Under the pieces are notes generated by a model. The model had not been told where the DNA came from and made no database searches. It saw only the letters and a list, made by a program, of their open reading frames with translations. DNA of 34,370 nt, from the NCBI GenBank assembly GCA_012839805.1, contig DUMU01000043.1, forward strand, positions 1 to 34,370, given 5' to 3'. The translations under genes and the position numbers were made by a program. Positions within the stretch are counted from its first letter, which is position 1, and each line of letters starts with the position of its first letter. This document shows, piece by piece, positions 16,565-25,610 of this stretch. The stretch is from Bacillota bacterium. GTDB lineage: Bacteria > Bacillota > Limnochordia > Limnochordales > DUMU01.

Positions 16565-17877
16565 TGGCATCGGTGGCTACACCAAGTTGTCTTGTTAGGA
16601 GAGCGACGCCTAAACCAATGCTGAGGACGACACATGGTGCGTATGGAGGTGCCACTGTGCCACACATGTTGTCTGGAGGCCGTCATCTTTCCAGTGCAGG
16701 CTGGGCAGCCGGGTCTCTTGTTTTACTGGTCTTGTTTCTCCAAAGCTATACCTTGGAGCACTTGCTGTTCCGCGGTAGTACCGACCTAACGTACCCCCTC
16801 GGAGCAACAGCGGGGTCAATGGCACTTGTCTCGGTGCTGCTAAAAGGCCGCGTTAGGGTAGTAATGCCTAGCGATCTGGCTGTTCTTGCATTTGCGATGA
16901 TCGTTCTTGTATCGCCGATCATCCACGGGACGGACCCGAGTCTGGCATTCAGGGTGGTTTTTGGTTCCATTCTGCCATATTTCCTCGCAAGGCTGTACAT
17001 TCTTCCAGATGCGACCGTCGGTCGTATCGTTGGAAGCACGGCGCTGAGCGTCGGCACCTTATATTCGATCCTCCTTTTGACCAAGGCAATGAGGACCCCT
17101 TGGTTCGGTCGGGTTAGCTTAGGGGGTGCCAATCCTATCGCGGCGGCTGAGGCAGTGGGTTTCGGTACGGTAGCCGGATTTGTCCAGGGCATAACCGGTG
17201 CTGCAAAAATCAAATGGCCTGCAGCCCTCGCCGGACTCCTTTGCCTGACGGCCCAAGTTATGGCCCTAGGATCCCGCGGTTCGGTTGCTGCTGTATTCGT
17301 GACGCTAGCGATTGTCGTAGTACTGATCCCGCGATTGCGACGGGCCAGTTTAAGGCTTGCCATTGCGGCCGGTTTGATTACCATGGCTATCGTCGTTAAC
17401 GGGGTGGGCGGCGCTGCCACCCGGTTCCGACTCGAAAACATCATTAGAGATCCCTCGGTAGTTGGTAGCCAGCACGAAATTGGGCGGCTTGAGCGCTGGT
17501 CTATGTCACTGGAAACAATCGCGGAGTCTCCCATTCTCGGGGCGGGTCTCGGGGTCATTTACTCGCACAACCTTTTCCTTGAAATAGGTTCCGCTATGGG
17601 GCTGATTGGCCTTGGAGCCATTTTGCTTGTGCTCGCATCGGTTCGGTGGCGGCGGGTTGTTCGGGCGAGCCAACGAAGCGAGGCCGTATTGCTAATCCTG
17701 TCTCTGTTTCTGTTTACTTTCATCTACCGTCAGACAAGTTTCGCCTTGGATGGGCACAAGAGCATGTTTGCCTTCCTGGGGTTGCTTGTAGCAATGGAAC
17801 GGAACGGTACGCAGTCCGGTGGCCTTGAAAGCACGTGGTCTCATTTGCACGGAACCTACCAGAGCGGGTTATCATGA
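16564..17877 (+). CDS. O-antigen polymerase/ligase family membrane protein (Wzy/WaaL type)
   Basis: A 437-residue integral membrane protein with about 10-11 hydrophobic segments. The large periplasmic loop carries the PF04932-type signature: RLERWSMSLETIAESPILGA, then GLGVIYSHNLFLEIGSAMG with the conserved His-Asn. This family contains both Wzy polymerases and ligases. Together with a Wzx flippase and a WecA/TagO-type initiator in the same cluster, a polymerase role is the better guess. The ATG overlaps the stop of the upstream glycosyltransferase. The first 40 residues are polar and a downstream ATG (16660s) could be the true start. Confidence 0.85.
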   Translation: MASVATPSCLVRRATPKPMLRTTHGAYGGATVPHMLSGGRHLSSAGWAAGSLVLLVLFLQSYTLEHLLFRGSTDLTYPLGATAGSMALVSVLLKGRVRVVMPSDLAVLAFAMIVLVSPIIHGTDPSLAFRVVFGSILPYFLARLYILPDATVGRIVGSTALSVGTLYSILLLTKAMRTPWFGRVSLGGANPIAAAEAVGFGTVAGFVQGITGAAKIKWPAALAGLLCLTAQVMALGSRGSVAAVFVTLAIVVVLIPRLRRASLRLAIAAGLITMAIVVNGVGGAATRFRLENIIRDPSVVGSQHEIGRLERWSMSLETIAESPILGAGLGVIYSHNLFLEIGSAMGLIGLGAILLVLASVRWRRVVRASQRSEAVLLILSLFLFTFIYRQTSFALDGHKSMFAFLGLLVAMERNGTQSGGLESTWSHLHGTYQSGLS

Positions 17878-17917
17878 TTGAGGTTTACAGCGGTACACGG
17901 ATCGGAGTTGAGGGTCG

Positions 17918-19159
17918 TTGCGGATCGTGATTCTCGCGGGGTACGCTCCCAAAGCCCCGGCTCTTTTGCATCTAGGGACTTGGGTTCTTGACCAGGCGCT
18001 CGCACTGCAAAGGCTCGGGTATCAGGTCGCCGTGATCTCCCCGACGCCTTGGGTTCCCCGGGGCGCGGGCCTCGTGAGCAAGCTGGCCAGATGGCGTGCC
18101 GTACAGAAACGCGCGTGCATTCAAGGTATAGCATTTGCGTATCCACGGTGGCCGGTGCCTCCGCAAGTGGCACGTCTCCGTCTCTTTTACCTACTCCCAA
18201 ACAACTGGCCCAAGGTGCTAGGACCATCGGTGTGGCGTACTCTAGCACAGCATGCTCCGGATGTGATTCTTGCCCACCACCCGTTATGGGAGGGCGAGTT
18301 AGCTCGGCAATTCAAGGCAAAGGAGGGCGTGCCATTCGTCACCGTTGAACATTCCTGGACCGACCTCAAACGCGCCGTGGATAACCCCCGGGCGAGGCGT
18401 TGGTACGTCCGGGTGTTGGCCGAGGCCGACTGGTGGTTTGCGGTTAACCGGCGGATGGCAGAGGAGATGATGCGGCTCCAGGGTGTTGGGTGGGTAACCA
18501 GTGATGATATCGAAGACCATGTGTTGCGCCCCGGTGGAAGTGCCTTGTTGGAGAAGTCGGACCGTTCGCAGCCGACTCGCCTGTGCCTCGGGACGACTTT
18601 ACGTGTGCTCTCCGTGGGATGGCTGGGTGAACGAAAGGGGCACGCGGTCCTGATTCGGGCCATCAAGGAGTTGGTGGACCGCGGGGTGCCGTGTACACTG
18701 ACCATTGTGGGTGAGGGGAGCCTCCGGCCGACCTTGGAGAACCTGGTACGGCAACTCGGCCTGCACGACCACGTTCGTCTCGTGGGTAGTAGATCCCATG
18801 CTGAAGTCCTGCGGATGATGAGCGAGGAGGCGGATGTCTTCGCCTTACTCTCGTGGGACGAGCCGCTTGGGGTGGCGTATCTCGAGGCGATGAGTGTAGG
18901 CTTGCCTATCGTGGGTACGGCAGGCGAAGGGATCGCGGAGGTCATAACGGATGGCGAGGAAGGATTCCTGGTTCCTCGTGGAGACGCGCGCGGGGCAGCC
19001 GATGCGCTTCACAAGCTTGTGGACCCGGTTGTCCGCCACAAGATGGGGAAAAAGGCAAAGGAAACAGCCAGCCGTCTTACGTGGGAGGCTAACGCTCGGA
19101 GGCTGGAGGAGGTCTTCGAACGCATTCTCTCGCGATCCAAGAGCCGTCGGGGCGGCTAA
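17918..19159 (+). CDS. Family 4 glycosyltransferase
   Basis: A 413-residue GT-B enzyme starting at TTG 17918 with GAGGG-like bases just upstream; the first residues MRIVILAGYAPKAPALLHLG fit a GT4 N-terminus. The donor-binding half has LRVLSVGWLGERKGHAVLIR, VPCTLTIVGEGSLRPTLENL, and WDEPLGVAYLEAMSVGLPIV containing the E-X7-E motif. It lies 40 bases after the polymerase gene and 15 before the next glycosyltransferase, so these are probably co-transcribed. Specificity cannot be assigned. Confidence 0.93.
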   Translation: MRIVILAGYAPKAPALLHLGTWVLDQALALQRLGYQVAVISPTPWVPRGAGLVSKLARWRAVQKRACIQGIAFAYPRWPVPPQVARLRLFYLLPNNWPKVLGPSVWRTLAQHAPDVILAHHPLWEGELARQFKAKEGVPFVTVEHSWTDLKRAVDNPRARRWYVRVLAEADWWFAVNRRMAEEMMRLQGVGWVTSDDIEDHVLRPGGSALLEKSDRSQPTRLCLGTTLRVLSVGWLGERKGHAVLIRAIKELVDRGVPCTLTIVGEGSLRPTLENLVRQLGLHDHVRLVGSRSHAEVLRMMSEEADVFALLSWDEPLGVAYLEAMSVGLPIVGTAGEGIAEVITDGEEGFLVPRGDARGAADALHKLVDPVVRHKMGKKAKETASRLTWEANARRLEEVFERILSRSKSRRGG

Positions 19160-19174
19160 ACAGGAGGGCGTTCG

Positions 19175-20341
19175 GTGTTGTCTGCACCGATGCGAGTAGC
19201 TCTGGTGACGAATATCGTTGCCCCGTACAGGCTTCCCACCTGGCGAGCCCTTGCCAAGCGCTGTGGTGAGGTTCACGTGTTCGCGTGCGCCGAGCGAGAA
19301 CCCAACCGCGTCTGGAACGTAGAATTGCCGAAGGGTGAGCAGCAACTCAAGGTCCACGTGCTGCCCGGACTTCACGGCTTCATGAGGCATCGGGACTGGG
19401 GGATTCACTTTAACCCCGGGCTTTGGTACGCAATGGCAAAGGTGCGGCCGACGCATGTGTTGGTAACTGGCTACGACACCCCCAGCTACTGGATGGCGAT
19501 GCTCTACGCCAAGCGCCAAGGAATCCCCTTGACGCTATGGTGGGGAAGTCACGACTTGAGCAGCCGGTCCCGTCGGGGCATTGCCTGTGCGGTTCGACGG
19601 CAGGCTACAAGCATGGCCGACACGTTTGTGACCTATGGCCAATTAGCAAGCCAACAACTTCTTTCGCTTGGTGTTCCCCCGAATCGTATAGTCACCGGGA
19701 TTAATGCCGTCGATGCCGAAACGATAGGTCGGCTTGTCGACAATCAGCGAGACCATGAAAGCAGAATATCAGGGACGGGTTGCGTGCGCTTTCTTTTTGT
19801 GGGTCAGTTCCTGGAGCGCAAGGGCGTACGAGAACTTTTGGAAGCGTTCAGCTACGTTTCGCCTGAGGCTGCGAGCCTTACTATAGTAGGGTACGGTCCC
19901 CTGGAGGCTGAGCTCCGTTCGATGGTCGCCAACAAGGGGATGGCTAATGTCCACTTTGCGGGACGTACCACGACGCTAAGTGAAGCTGCTCGATATTACG
20001 CTGAAGCCGATGTTTTCGTGATGCCTTCACTGGTGGAAGTATGGGGACTGGTAGTAAACGAAGCGCTAGCCTCGGGGCTGTACGCACTGGCTTCGAACCG
20101 CGCAGGAGCCACACCGGACCTAATTCAGTTGGCGCCCGTGGAGGTTGGACGATCCTTCGATCCCGGGGACCCTGAAGACTTCCGCGATGCATTACTGCAG
20201 GCCATTGAGCGGGTACGCTCAGGCATAGACCGTCAAGCTATTGCTAGGTGGGGGCGGGCCAATACCCCGGAACGGTACGCCGCGAAGATACACGAGGCGC
20301 TGATTTTGGCAACCGAACTGCGTAACAGTCGAAGGTGCTAG
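19175..20341 (+). CDS. Family 4 glycosyltransferase
   Basis: A 388-residue GT-B enzyme. GTG 19175 lies 6 bases after AGGAGGG, which supports this start over the in-frame ATG at 19190. Features are ALVTNIVAPYRLPTWRALAK, WWGSHDLSSRSRRG in the acceptor domain, RFLFVGQFLERKGVRELLEA, SLTIVGYGPLEAELRSMV and the donor motif EVWGLVVNEALASGLYALAS. It is one of five intact GT4 genes in the cluster. Donor and acceptor unknown. Confidence 0.93.
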   Translation: MLSAPMRVALVTNIVAPYRLPTWRALAKRCGEVHVFACAEREPNRVWNVELPKGEQQLKVHVLPGLHGFMRHRDWGIHFNPGLWYAMAKVRPTHVLVTGYDTPSYWMAMLYAKRQGIPLTLWWGSHDLSSRSRRGIACAVRRQATSMADTFVTYGQLASQQLLSLGVPPNRIVTGINAVDAETIGRLVDNQRDHESRISGTGCVRFLFVGQFLERKGVRELLEAFSYVSPEAASLTIVGYGPLEAELRSMVANKGMANVHFAGRTTTLSEAARYYAEADVFVMPSLVEVWGLVVNEALASGLYALASNRAGATPDLIQLAPVEVGRSFDPGDPEDFRDALLQAIERVRSGIDRQAIARWGRANTPERYAAKIHEALILATELRNSRRC

Positions 20342-20502
20342 TTCCCCATCCTTCCGAAACTGCGCATCACTAACCGGAGGATGAGCCGGATCTTGACGTT
20401 TGGTCGGTCGTTCTTAACAGCATCGAAGTTAACGGTAAACGCAGGGTTATGGATCATCCATACGACGACAAGGGGCCCACGAGCGTGCGATGAGGCAAAT
20501 CG

Positions 20503-21699
20503 ATGAGAAAGCAGATCACCGTTGGGCACGTAGTTGCTAGCCTATCTACTAAGTGGGGCGGCCCAGTTAGCGTGATCACCGGTCTATTACCCGAGCTTGC
20601 CCAGGTCGCCAATATTCGCGTTTTCACGCCAATTGGGTACCGGAGCGGGGAACCGGACGTGGAGGTCAATGGGGTCGACCTTTGGGCTGCTATGGCCGGG
20701 AGCGCCTCGAGGTTCTGGACCGGATACGGTGGTGAAGTGGCGAAGCGGCTCTCTGAATTCGTGGCAGGTTGCGATGTGGTGCATATCCACGAACTTTGGC
20801 ATTATCCCCACTACGTGGCCTGGCAAGTGGCGCAGCGCAAGAAGGTTCCTGTGATTATTACTCCCCATGGAGCCCTAGAGCCCTGGGTGCTGCGTTACAA
20901 AGGTTTGCGTAAAAAACTCTATAGTAACTTCTTTCAACGGCGGGCGCTGCGGGAGGCTGCATTCGTGCAGGCGCTGACCCCGAACGAAGCCGAGCTTATT
21001 AGGCGGTTTGGGGTACCGCAGGACCACATCCGCATCGTACCTAATGGTATACCCAAGCTTACTTTGGGAGAGCTTTCAGAAAAGCGAAAGGGTCACCAAG
21101 TTAAGCAGAACAATATCAAAACGAAAGGTTTTCGTGAATACGGCCTGTTTCTCGGAAGAATTCATCCGAAGAAGGGCTTGGACCTGCTTGTACGGGCCCT
21201 CCCCTTGCTCATCACGAAGCACCCGGATCTTCGGATCCTTATAGCCGGACCCGATGAGCGGGGCCATCGCGCCTACATAGAACGCCTGGCGCGGGCAATG
21301 GGGGTGGGAGACCGCCTTCTCTTCTTGGGTCTTGTGAAAGGTGACGAGAAGTGGGACATTCTGACCCATGCGAAGTTTTTCCTACTCCCTTCATATTCCG
21401 AAGGTTTCAGCATGGCAATTCTAGAGGCGTTGGCTGCGGGCATTCCGGTCGTAGCGACTCGGGCCTGCGAGATCGGTACGCTGGAGCAAAACCAGGCAGC
21501 CATTCTTGTGGATTCGAATCCCGAAGCGTTGGCCAGCGCCATCGACCAGGTACTATCCTTTCCGGAGTTAGCGCAGCGGCTTGCCGACAATGGCAGACGG
21601 CTTGTGTGGGAGCGCTACACGTGGGAGACGGTGGCTAGGGAGTTGATGAGCATGTACGAAGACGCCCTTGAGCTGGCTCACAAGGAGGTAAAGGAGTAA
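20503..21699 (+). CDS. Family 4 glycosyltransferase
   Basis: A 398-residue GT-B enzyme starting at ATG 20503. The acceptor domain has VGHVVASLSTKWGGPVSVIT, VVHIHELWHYPHYVAWQVAQ and IITPHGALEPWVLRYKGLRK, which are typical of exopolysaccharide GT4 enzymes. The donor domain has IRIVPNGI, GLFLGRIHPKKGLDLLVRAL and YSEGFSMAILEALAAGIPVV with the E-X7-E pair. The 160 bases before it contain no gene. Base composition is visibly lower in GC than the dehydrogenase genes at 28335-30799, a hint that the glycosyltransferase block has another origin. Confidence 0.94.
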   Translation: MRKQITVGHVVASLSTKWGGPVSVITGLLPELAQVANIRVFTPIGYRSGEPDVEVNGVDLWAAMAGSASRFWTGYGGEVAKRLSEFVAGCDVVHIHELWHYPHYVAWQVAQRKKVPVIITPHGALEPWVLRYKGLRKKLYSNFFQRRALREAAFVQALTPNEAELIRRFGVPQDHIRIVPNGIPKLTLGELSEKRKGHQVKQNNIKTKGFREYGLFLGRIHPKKGLDLLVRALPLLITKHPDLRILIAGPDERGHRAYIERLARAMGVGDRLLFLGLVKGDEKWDILTHAKFFLLPSYSEGFSMAILEALAAGIPVVATRACEIGTLEQNQAAILVDSNPEALASAIDQVLSFPELAQRLADNGRRLVWERYTWETVARELMSMYEDALELAHKEVKE

Positions 21700-21737
21700 A
21701 AGGGTAACATTGGTCAATGGACAGAGGAGGTATGAAG

Positions 21738-22817
21738 TTGAATTCGGCAGAGCAGGCGCTGGTGGATCGCACCGTTCTCGTGACGGGTGGAGCGGGTGCC
21801 ATCGGGAGTAATCTAGTCAGGCGACTTAGCTCGTTGGGTTGCCGACGGGTCATCGTGTTGGACAACCTATCGTCCGGTGTTGAGTGGAACATACTGGCTG
21901 CTCCGAATGTCCTGTTCGTTCGGGGCGACGTTACGGACGACGTGAGCCTGAAGCGGGTATTCCACGAGCGGCCCCAGGTGGTGTTCCACCTGGCGGCGTT
22001 TTTCGCCAATCAAAACTCGGTCGACTACCCGGAACGGGATCTGCATGTCAACGGACTTGGCACGCTAAAGATGCTCGAGTATGCGACACTATCGGGGAGC
22101 GTGGAGCGGTTCATCTATGCTTCCTCCGGATGCTCGATATACGGCAGCGAGGCACCGCTACCGCTCAGGGAAGAGTTCATGTCCATGCACCTCAGCACCC
22201 CGTATCAGATCACGAAGATGCTCGGGGAGCTCTACTGCAACTTCTTCCACCACCATTACGGGCTAAAGGTGGTCAAGACAAGGTTTTTCAACTCCTACGG
22301 TCCGGGCGAGGTGCCGGGGCAGTATCGCAACGTCATCCCCAACTTCATCTACTGGGCGCTTAAGGGGCAGCCCCTGCCGATCACGGGCACAGGCGAAGAG
22401 ACGCGGGATTTCACCTTTGTTGAGGACCTGATCGACGGCATTCTTCTAGCAGCAACTTGTGAGCAAGCCGTAGAGCGAGAATACAACCTATCTGGCGACC
22501 AGGAGGTACGCATCATTGACCTAGCCCGTCTGATCAACGAACTCACGGGGAACAAGGCTGGGGTTGTCTTCCTGCCCCGGCGTAAGTGGGACACCAAGAC
22601 TCGCATTAAGGCTAGCATCGAGCGAGCGCGAACGGAATTAGGATACAGCCCGAAGACATCCCTCGAGGAAGGGCTGAAGCGTACGATCGAGTGGTTCCGG
22701 GCGAACTGGGATCGCATCGAAGCCGCGGCGGACTTCCCTCCCGGGATGTCCTCGGCGGTGCGGGACTTCGCTCAAGGCGCAGCTCAGATCGTAGCCGCGG
22801 CAGGCGAAGGGCGATAG
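21738..22817 (+). CDS. NAD-dependent nucleotide-sugar epimerase/dehydratase (extended SDR)
   Basis: About 359 residues. AGGAGG at 21725-21730 is only 1 base from ATG 21732 but 7 bases from the in-frame TTG 21738, so I place the start at the TTG; ATG 21717 is a longer alternative. The Rossmann motif VLVTGGAGAIGSNLVRRL, VFHLAAFFANQNSVDYPERD, IYASSGCSIYG, and YQITKMLGELYCNFF (catalytic Tyr/Lys) define the family. RFFNSYGPGEVPGQYRNVIP and RDFTFVEDLIDGI follow. It probably makes an activated sugar together with the next gene, 4 bases downstream. The substrate (for example a UDP-hexose) is not determinable. Confidence 0.88.
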   Translation: MNSAEQALVDRTVLVTGGAGAIGSNLVRRLSSLGCRRVIVLDNLSSGVEWNILAAPNVLFVRGDVTDDVSLKRVFHERPQVVFHLAAFFANQNSVDYPERDLHVNGLGTLKMLEYATLSGSVERFIYASSGCSIYGSEAPLPLREEFMSMHLSTPYQITKMLGELYCNFFHHHYGLKVVKTRFFNSYGPGEVPGQYRNVIPNFIYWALKGQPLPITGTGEETRDFTFVEDLIDGILLAATCEQAVEREYNLSGDQEVRIIDLARLINELTGNKAGVVFLPRRKWDTKTRIKASIERARTELGYSPKTSLEEGLKRTIEWFRANWDRIEAAADFPPGMSSAVRDFAQGAAQIVAAAGEGR

Positions 22818-22821
22818 CCGG

Positions 22822-25089
22822 ATGAAGCAGGTAGTTCAGAACTATCGGAGCGGAATTCTGCGGGTCGAGGAGGTACCGGCACCTGCAATACGGCCCGGGA
22901 CAGTGTTGGTGCGAACCCGGGCCTCCGTCATTAGCTCGGGTACCGAGCGCCTCATGGTGAGCTTGGCCCGGATGAGCCTGCTCGGTAAGGCGCGTACCCG
23001 ACCGGACCTAGTAAAGCAGGTGATGGACAAGCTCCGCACCGAGGGCTTCAAGGAGACGTGGCTCCAGGCGACGAGCCGGTTGGACACCCCAGTGCCCTTG
23101 GGATATACGTGTGCCGGGGACGTAATCGAGGTGGGTCCCGGGGTGCAGGGAGTCACCGTGGGCCAGGCCGTGGCATGCCTGGGGAGCGGCTATGCATCAC
23201 ACGCAGAGGTGGTCCGAGTCCCCGTTAACCTGATCTGTCCGGTTCCACCTGGAGTCTCCTACGAGCATGCTGCGTTTGTGGGTCTCGGCGCCATCGCCCT
23301 GCACGGGGTACGCAACGCCCGGGTGCAATTGGGGGACCGGGTGGGAGTGATCGGGCTAGGGCTGCTGGGCCTCTTAGCCGTTCAACTGCTGAAGGCAAGT
23401 GGAGCCCGCGTGTTTGGGCTTGATGTAGCGCCGGGTAGAGCAGCGTTGGCCGAGCGGTTGGGGGCGGACCGCGTGACGTCGTCAGCAGGGTACGAAGCCG
23501 TCCAAGAGGCGATGGCCTTTACCGATGGCGTAGGGCTGGATGCGGTGCTCATCTTTGCCAGTACCCGGTCGAGTGCTCCGGTGGCGCTGGCAGGGGATAT
23601 GGCCCGAGCCAGGGCGCGGATCGTGGCAGTAGGCGCGGTTGGCCTGGACATCCCTCGCGAGCTGTACTATCACAAAGAACTCAGTGTGATCGTTTCCCGT
23701 TCGTGGGGGCCGGGGATTGAAGATCCCCGGTACGAGCGCAAAGGCGTCGACTATCCGATTGAATACGTGCGTTGGACCCAGCAGCGCAACATGCAGGCGT
23801 TCCTAGAGCTCGTAGCGAGTGGCAAGGTCGTTCTGGATCCGCTAATTACGCATCGTTTTACCATTGATGACGCAGAGCAAGCTTACGAACTCATCACGGG
23901 GAAGAAGCCTGAGCCCCATATTGCCATTGTGCTTACCTATCCAGAACGCGAGGCGGGCGCGCGCCGGGTCGAGTTGCAAAGCCCCCCCGCACGGCAACTG
24001 TCTCATTCCTCCCTCAGGAGTGAGCCGATTGGCGTGGGCCTGATCGGAGCTGGGCTCTTCGCCAAAGGCACGCTGCTTCCCATCCTGCGACGTGGGCACA
24101 GGATTCGGCTAACGGGGGTAGTGACTACGTCGGGGGTGACTGCCCGCCACGCGGCGGAGCGCTACGGCTTCCGCTTCTGCGCTACCGAGATGAACGAGCT
24201 GCTGGATGATCCCGACACCCACGCCGTGATCATTGCCACTCGCCATGGAGATCATGCCGATCTGGTCTGCCGTGCACTGGCAGCAGGCAAGCACGTGTTT
24301 GTGGAGAAGCCACTGGCCATCAACGAAGAGCAGCTTCGGGTCGTCATGGAGGCAGCTCGGCAGTCTGACCGAACCTTGATGGTAGGCTTCAACCGGCGCT
24401 ATTCTCCGTTTACCCGGGCAGCCAAGAAGTGGCTAGGACGGGAAAGCGGGCCACTTTCCCTCGTCATCCGTGTGAACGCAGGGCAAGTCCCACCGACCAG
24501 CTGGGTGGTGGATGCAGATGAGGGCGCCGGTCGCATCATCGGGGAGGTGTGTCACTTCGTCGACTTGGCCCAGTACCTGACCGGGGGACTGGTGCGTGAG
24601 GTGGCGGCTTCAGGAATGGATGGATATCGAAAGGCAGGGGAGGACGGTTCACGCAACGACACGACTCATATAACCCTTCTTATGGAGGACGGATCTATCG
24701 CTACCATCGTGTACTCAGCCCTCGGGCACAAGGCCTTCCCGCGGGAGCGGGTAGAGGCGTTTCGAGGACATGGGGTCTGCGTAATAGACAACTTCCGAGG
24801 TGCCACCTTTACGAGTCCCACGTGGTCGACCAGGCGGCGCGGGTGGAACATCGACCGGGGGCATGCAGCTGAGCTGCAGGCGTTCTTCGCAGCCGTAAGA
24901 GGTGATCCGTCCGGGCTCCCCACCCTTGAGGAGTACGAAAACACCACCCTCACCACCTTGGCCATCGAGCGGGCGCTGGGCAAGAAGGCTTGGGTAACCG
25001 TGGGGCCGCGAGACGACCGGCCAGGCAATGGAGCCCAGGTCGGGATGTCTTCAACAGTGACCGGTACAGGCACGGTCGAAGGAGCTTAG
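22822..25089 (+). CDS. Two-domain oxidoreductase: MDR (alcohol dehydrogenase-like) + Gfo/Idh/MocA
   Basis: A 755-residue fusion. Residues 1 to about 375 form a medium-chain dehydrogenase (VISSGTERLMVSLARMSLLG, VPLGYTCAGDVIEVGPGV, Rossmann VGVIGLGLLGLLAVQLLKAS from about 176). A linker of about 25 residues leads to a Gfo/Idh/MocA oxidoreductase: GVGLIGAGLFAKG from 404, the E-K-P catalytic motif at 495-497, and NRRYSPFTRAAKKW. This fusion is known in polysaccharide clusters, but its sugar substrate is not established. The MDR half lacks an obvious structural-zinc cysteine cluster. It follows the SDR gene by 4 bases, so the two probably act in one nucleotide-sugar pathway. Confidence 0.92.
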   Translation: MKQVVQNYRSGILRVEEVPAPAIRPGTVLVRTRASVISSGTERLMVSLARMSLLGKARTRPDLVKQVMDKLRTEGFKETWLQATSRLDTPVPLGYTCAGDVIEVGPGVQGVTVGQAVACLGSGYASHAEVVRVPVNLICPVPPGVSYEHAAFVGLGAIALHGVRNARVQLGDRVGVIGLGLLGLLAVQLLKASGARVFGLDVAPGRAALAERLGADRVTSSAGYEAVQEAMAFTDGVGLDAVLIFASTRSSAPVALAGDMARARARIVAVGAVGLDIPRELYYHKELSVIVSRSWGPGIEDPRYERKGVDYPIEYVRWTQQRNMQAFLELVASGKVVLDPLITHRFTIDDAEQAYELITGKKPEPHIAIVLTYPEREAGARRVELQSPPARQLSHSSLRSEPIGVGLIGAGLFAKGTLLPILRRGHRIRLTGVVTTSGVTARHAAERYGFRFCATEMNELLDDPDTHAVIIATRHGDHADLVCRALAAGKHVFVEKPLAINEEQLRVVMEAARQSDRTLMVGFNRRYSPFTRAAKKWLGRESGPLSLVIRVNAGQVPPTSWVVDADEGAGRIIGEVCHFVDLAQYLTGGLVREVAASGMDGYRKAGEDGSRNDTTHITLLMEDGSIATIVYSALGHKAFPRERVEAFRGHGVCVIDNFRGATFTSPTWSTRRRGWNIDRGHAAELQAFFAAVRGDPSGLPTLEEYENTTLTTLAIERALGKKAWVTVGPRDDRPGNGAQVGMSSTVTGTGTVEGA

Positions 25090-25095
25090 CGCCTC

Positions 25096-25340
25096 ATGCG
25101 GATCTTGCTGATCACCAACTACTTTCGTACGGGGATTGGGGCCGTATCCCACCTTTAGCATGAACTAGGAGGGGTGCTCGTCCGGCGAGGACATGAGGTG
25201 ACGGTGCCCACAGGTACCCCAGTACAAAGTTCGCGAGAGGCAAGGGGGAGAGCTCCCGGGCGAAACAGTCCACGACAGGGTGACAGGTGCGGAAGCTCGG
25301 CCGGAGGATGGGTGCGTGGTCCGGGTCGGGGACGAGCATC
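25096..25340 (+). pseudogene. N-terminal remnant of a GT4 glycosyltransferase
   Basis: ATG 25096 begins MRILLITNYFRTGIGAVSHL, a classic GT-B N-terminus, but TAG at 25156-25158 interrupts it. The frame continues HELGGVLVRRGHEVTVPTGTP, and after a shift the next family-like segment is YKVRERQGGELPGETVHDRV. The rest of the gene is absent. It is a nonsense-mutated, frameshifted and truncated remnant, 6 bases after the oxidoreductase gene. Confidence 0.7.
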
Positions 25341-25598
25341 GTGAACGGCACTCGCGTACGCTGGAGCGCTGTAGTCGGGCTTGTGGGGCCGGGGTGCCTG
25401 GACGTTTGACCGGTATGTAAACAGCACTATGGCGACTCTTATTACCAAAAGGTGTCTAGTTAACGGCTCTTGTGTAGACGTCCCGTCCATTGACGGGGTT
25501 ACCCGTTTCGCTCGTGCCAATCAGTGCGAGGCAGAAGGCCACAATGATCGACAGGCCGTGCCCCATTAGATAAGTGACTTCGTCTCTCACCAACGAGG
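25341..25598. other. Gene-free stretch after the GT4 remnant
   Basis: Roughly 260 bases with no frame that resembles a protein family and no clear hairpin. GAGG at 25595-25598 is the probable ribosome binding site of the next gene. Confidence 0.45.
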
Positions 25599-25610
25599 TT
25601 GTTACTGAAG

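Noticed and set aside
16746-17558. 270-codon minus-strand frame opposite the polymerase
   Set aside because: Shadow of a GC-rich membrane protein gene; the plus strand carries the family motif.
18187-19519. Two long minus-strand frames opposite GT4 genes
   Set aside because: Antisense to clear GT4 motifs; no start sites or motifs of their own.
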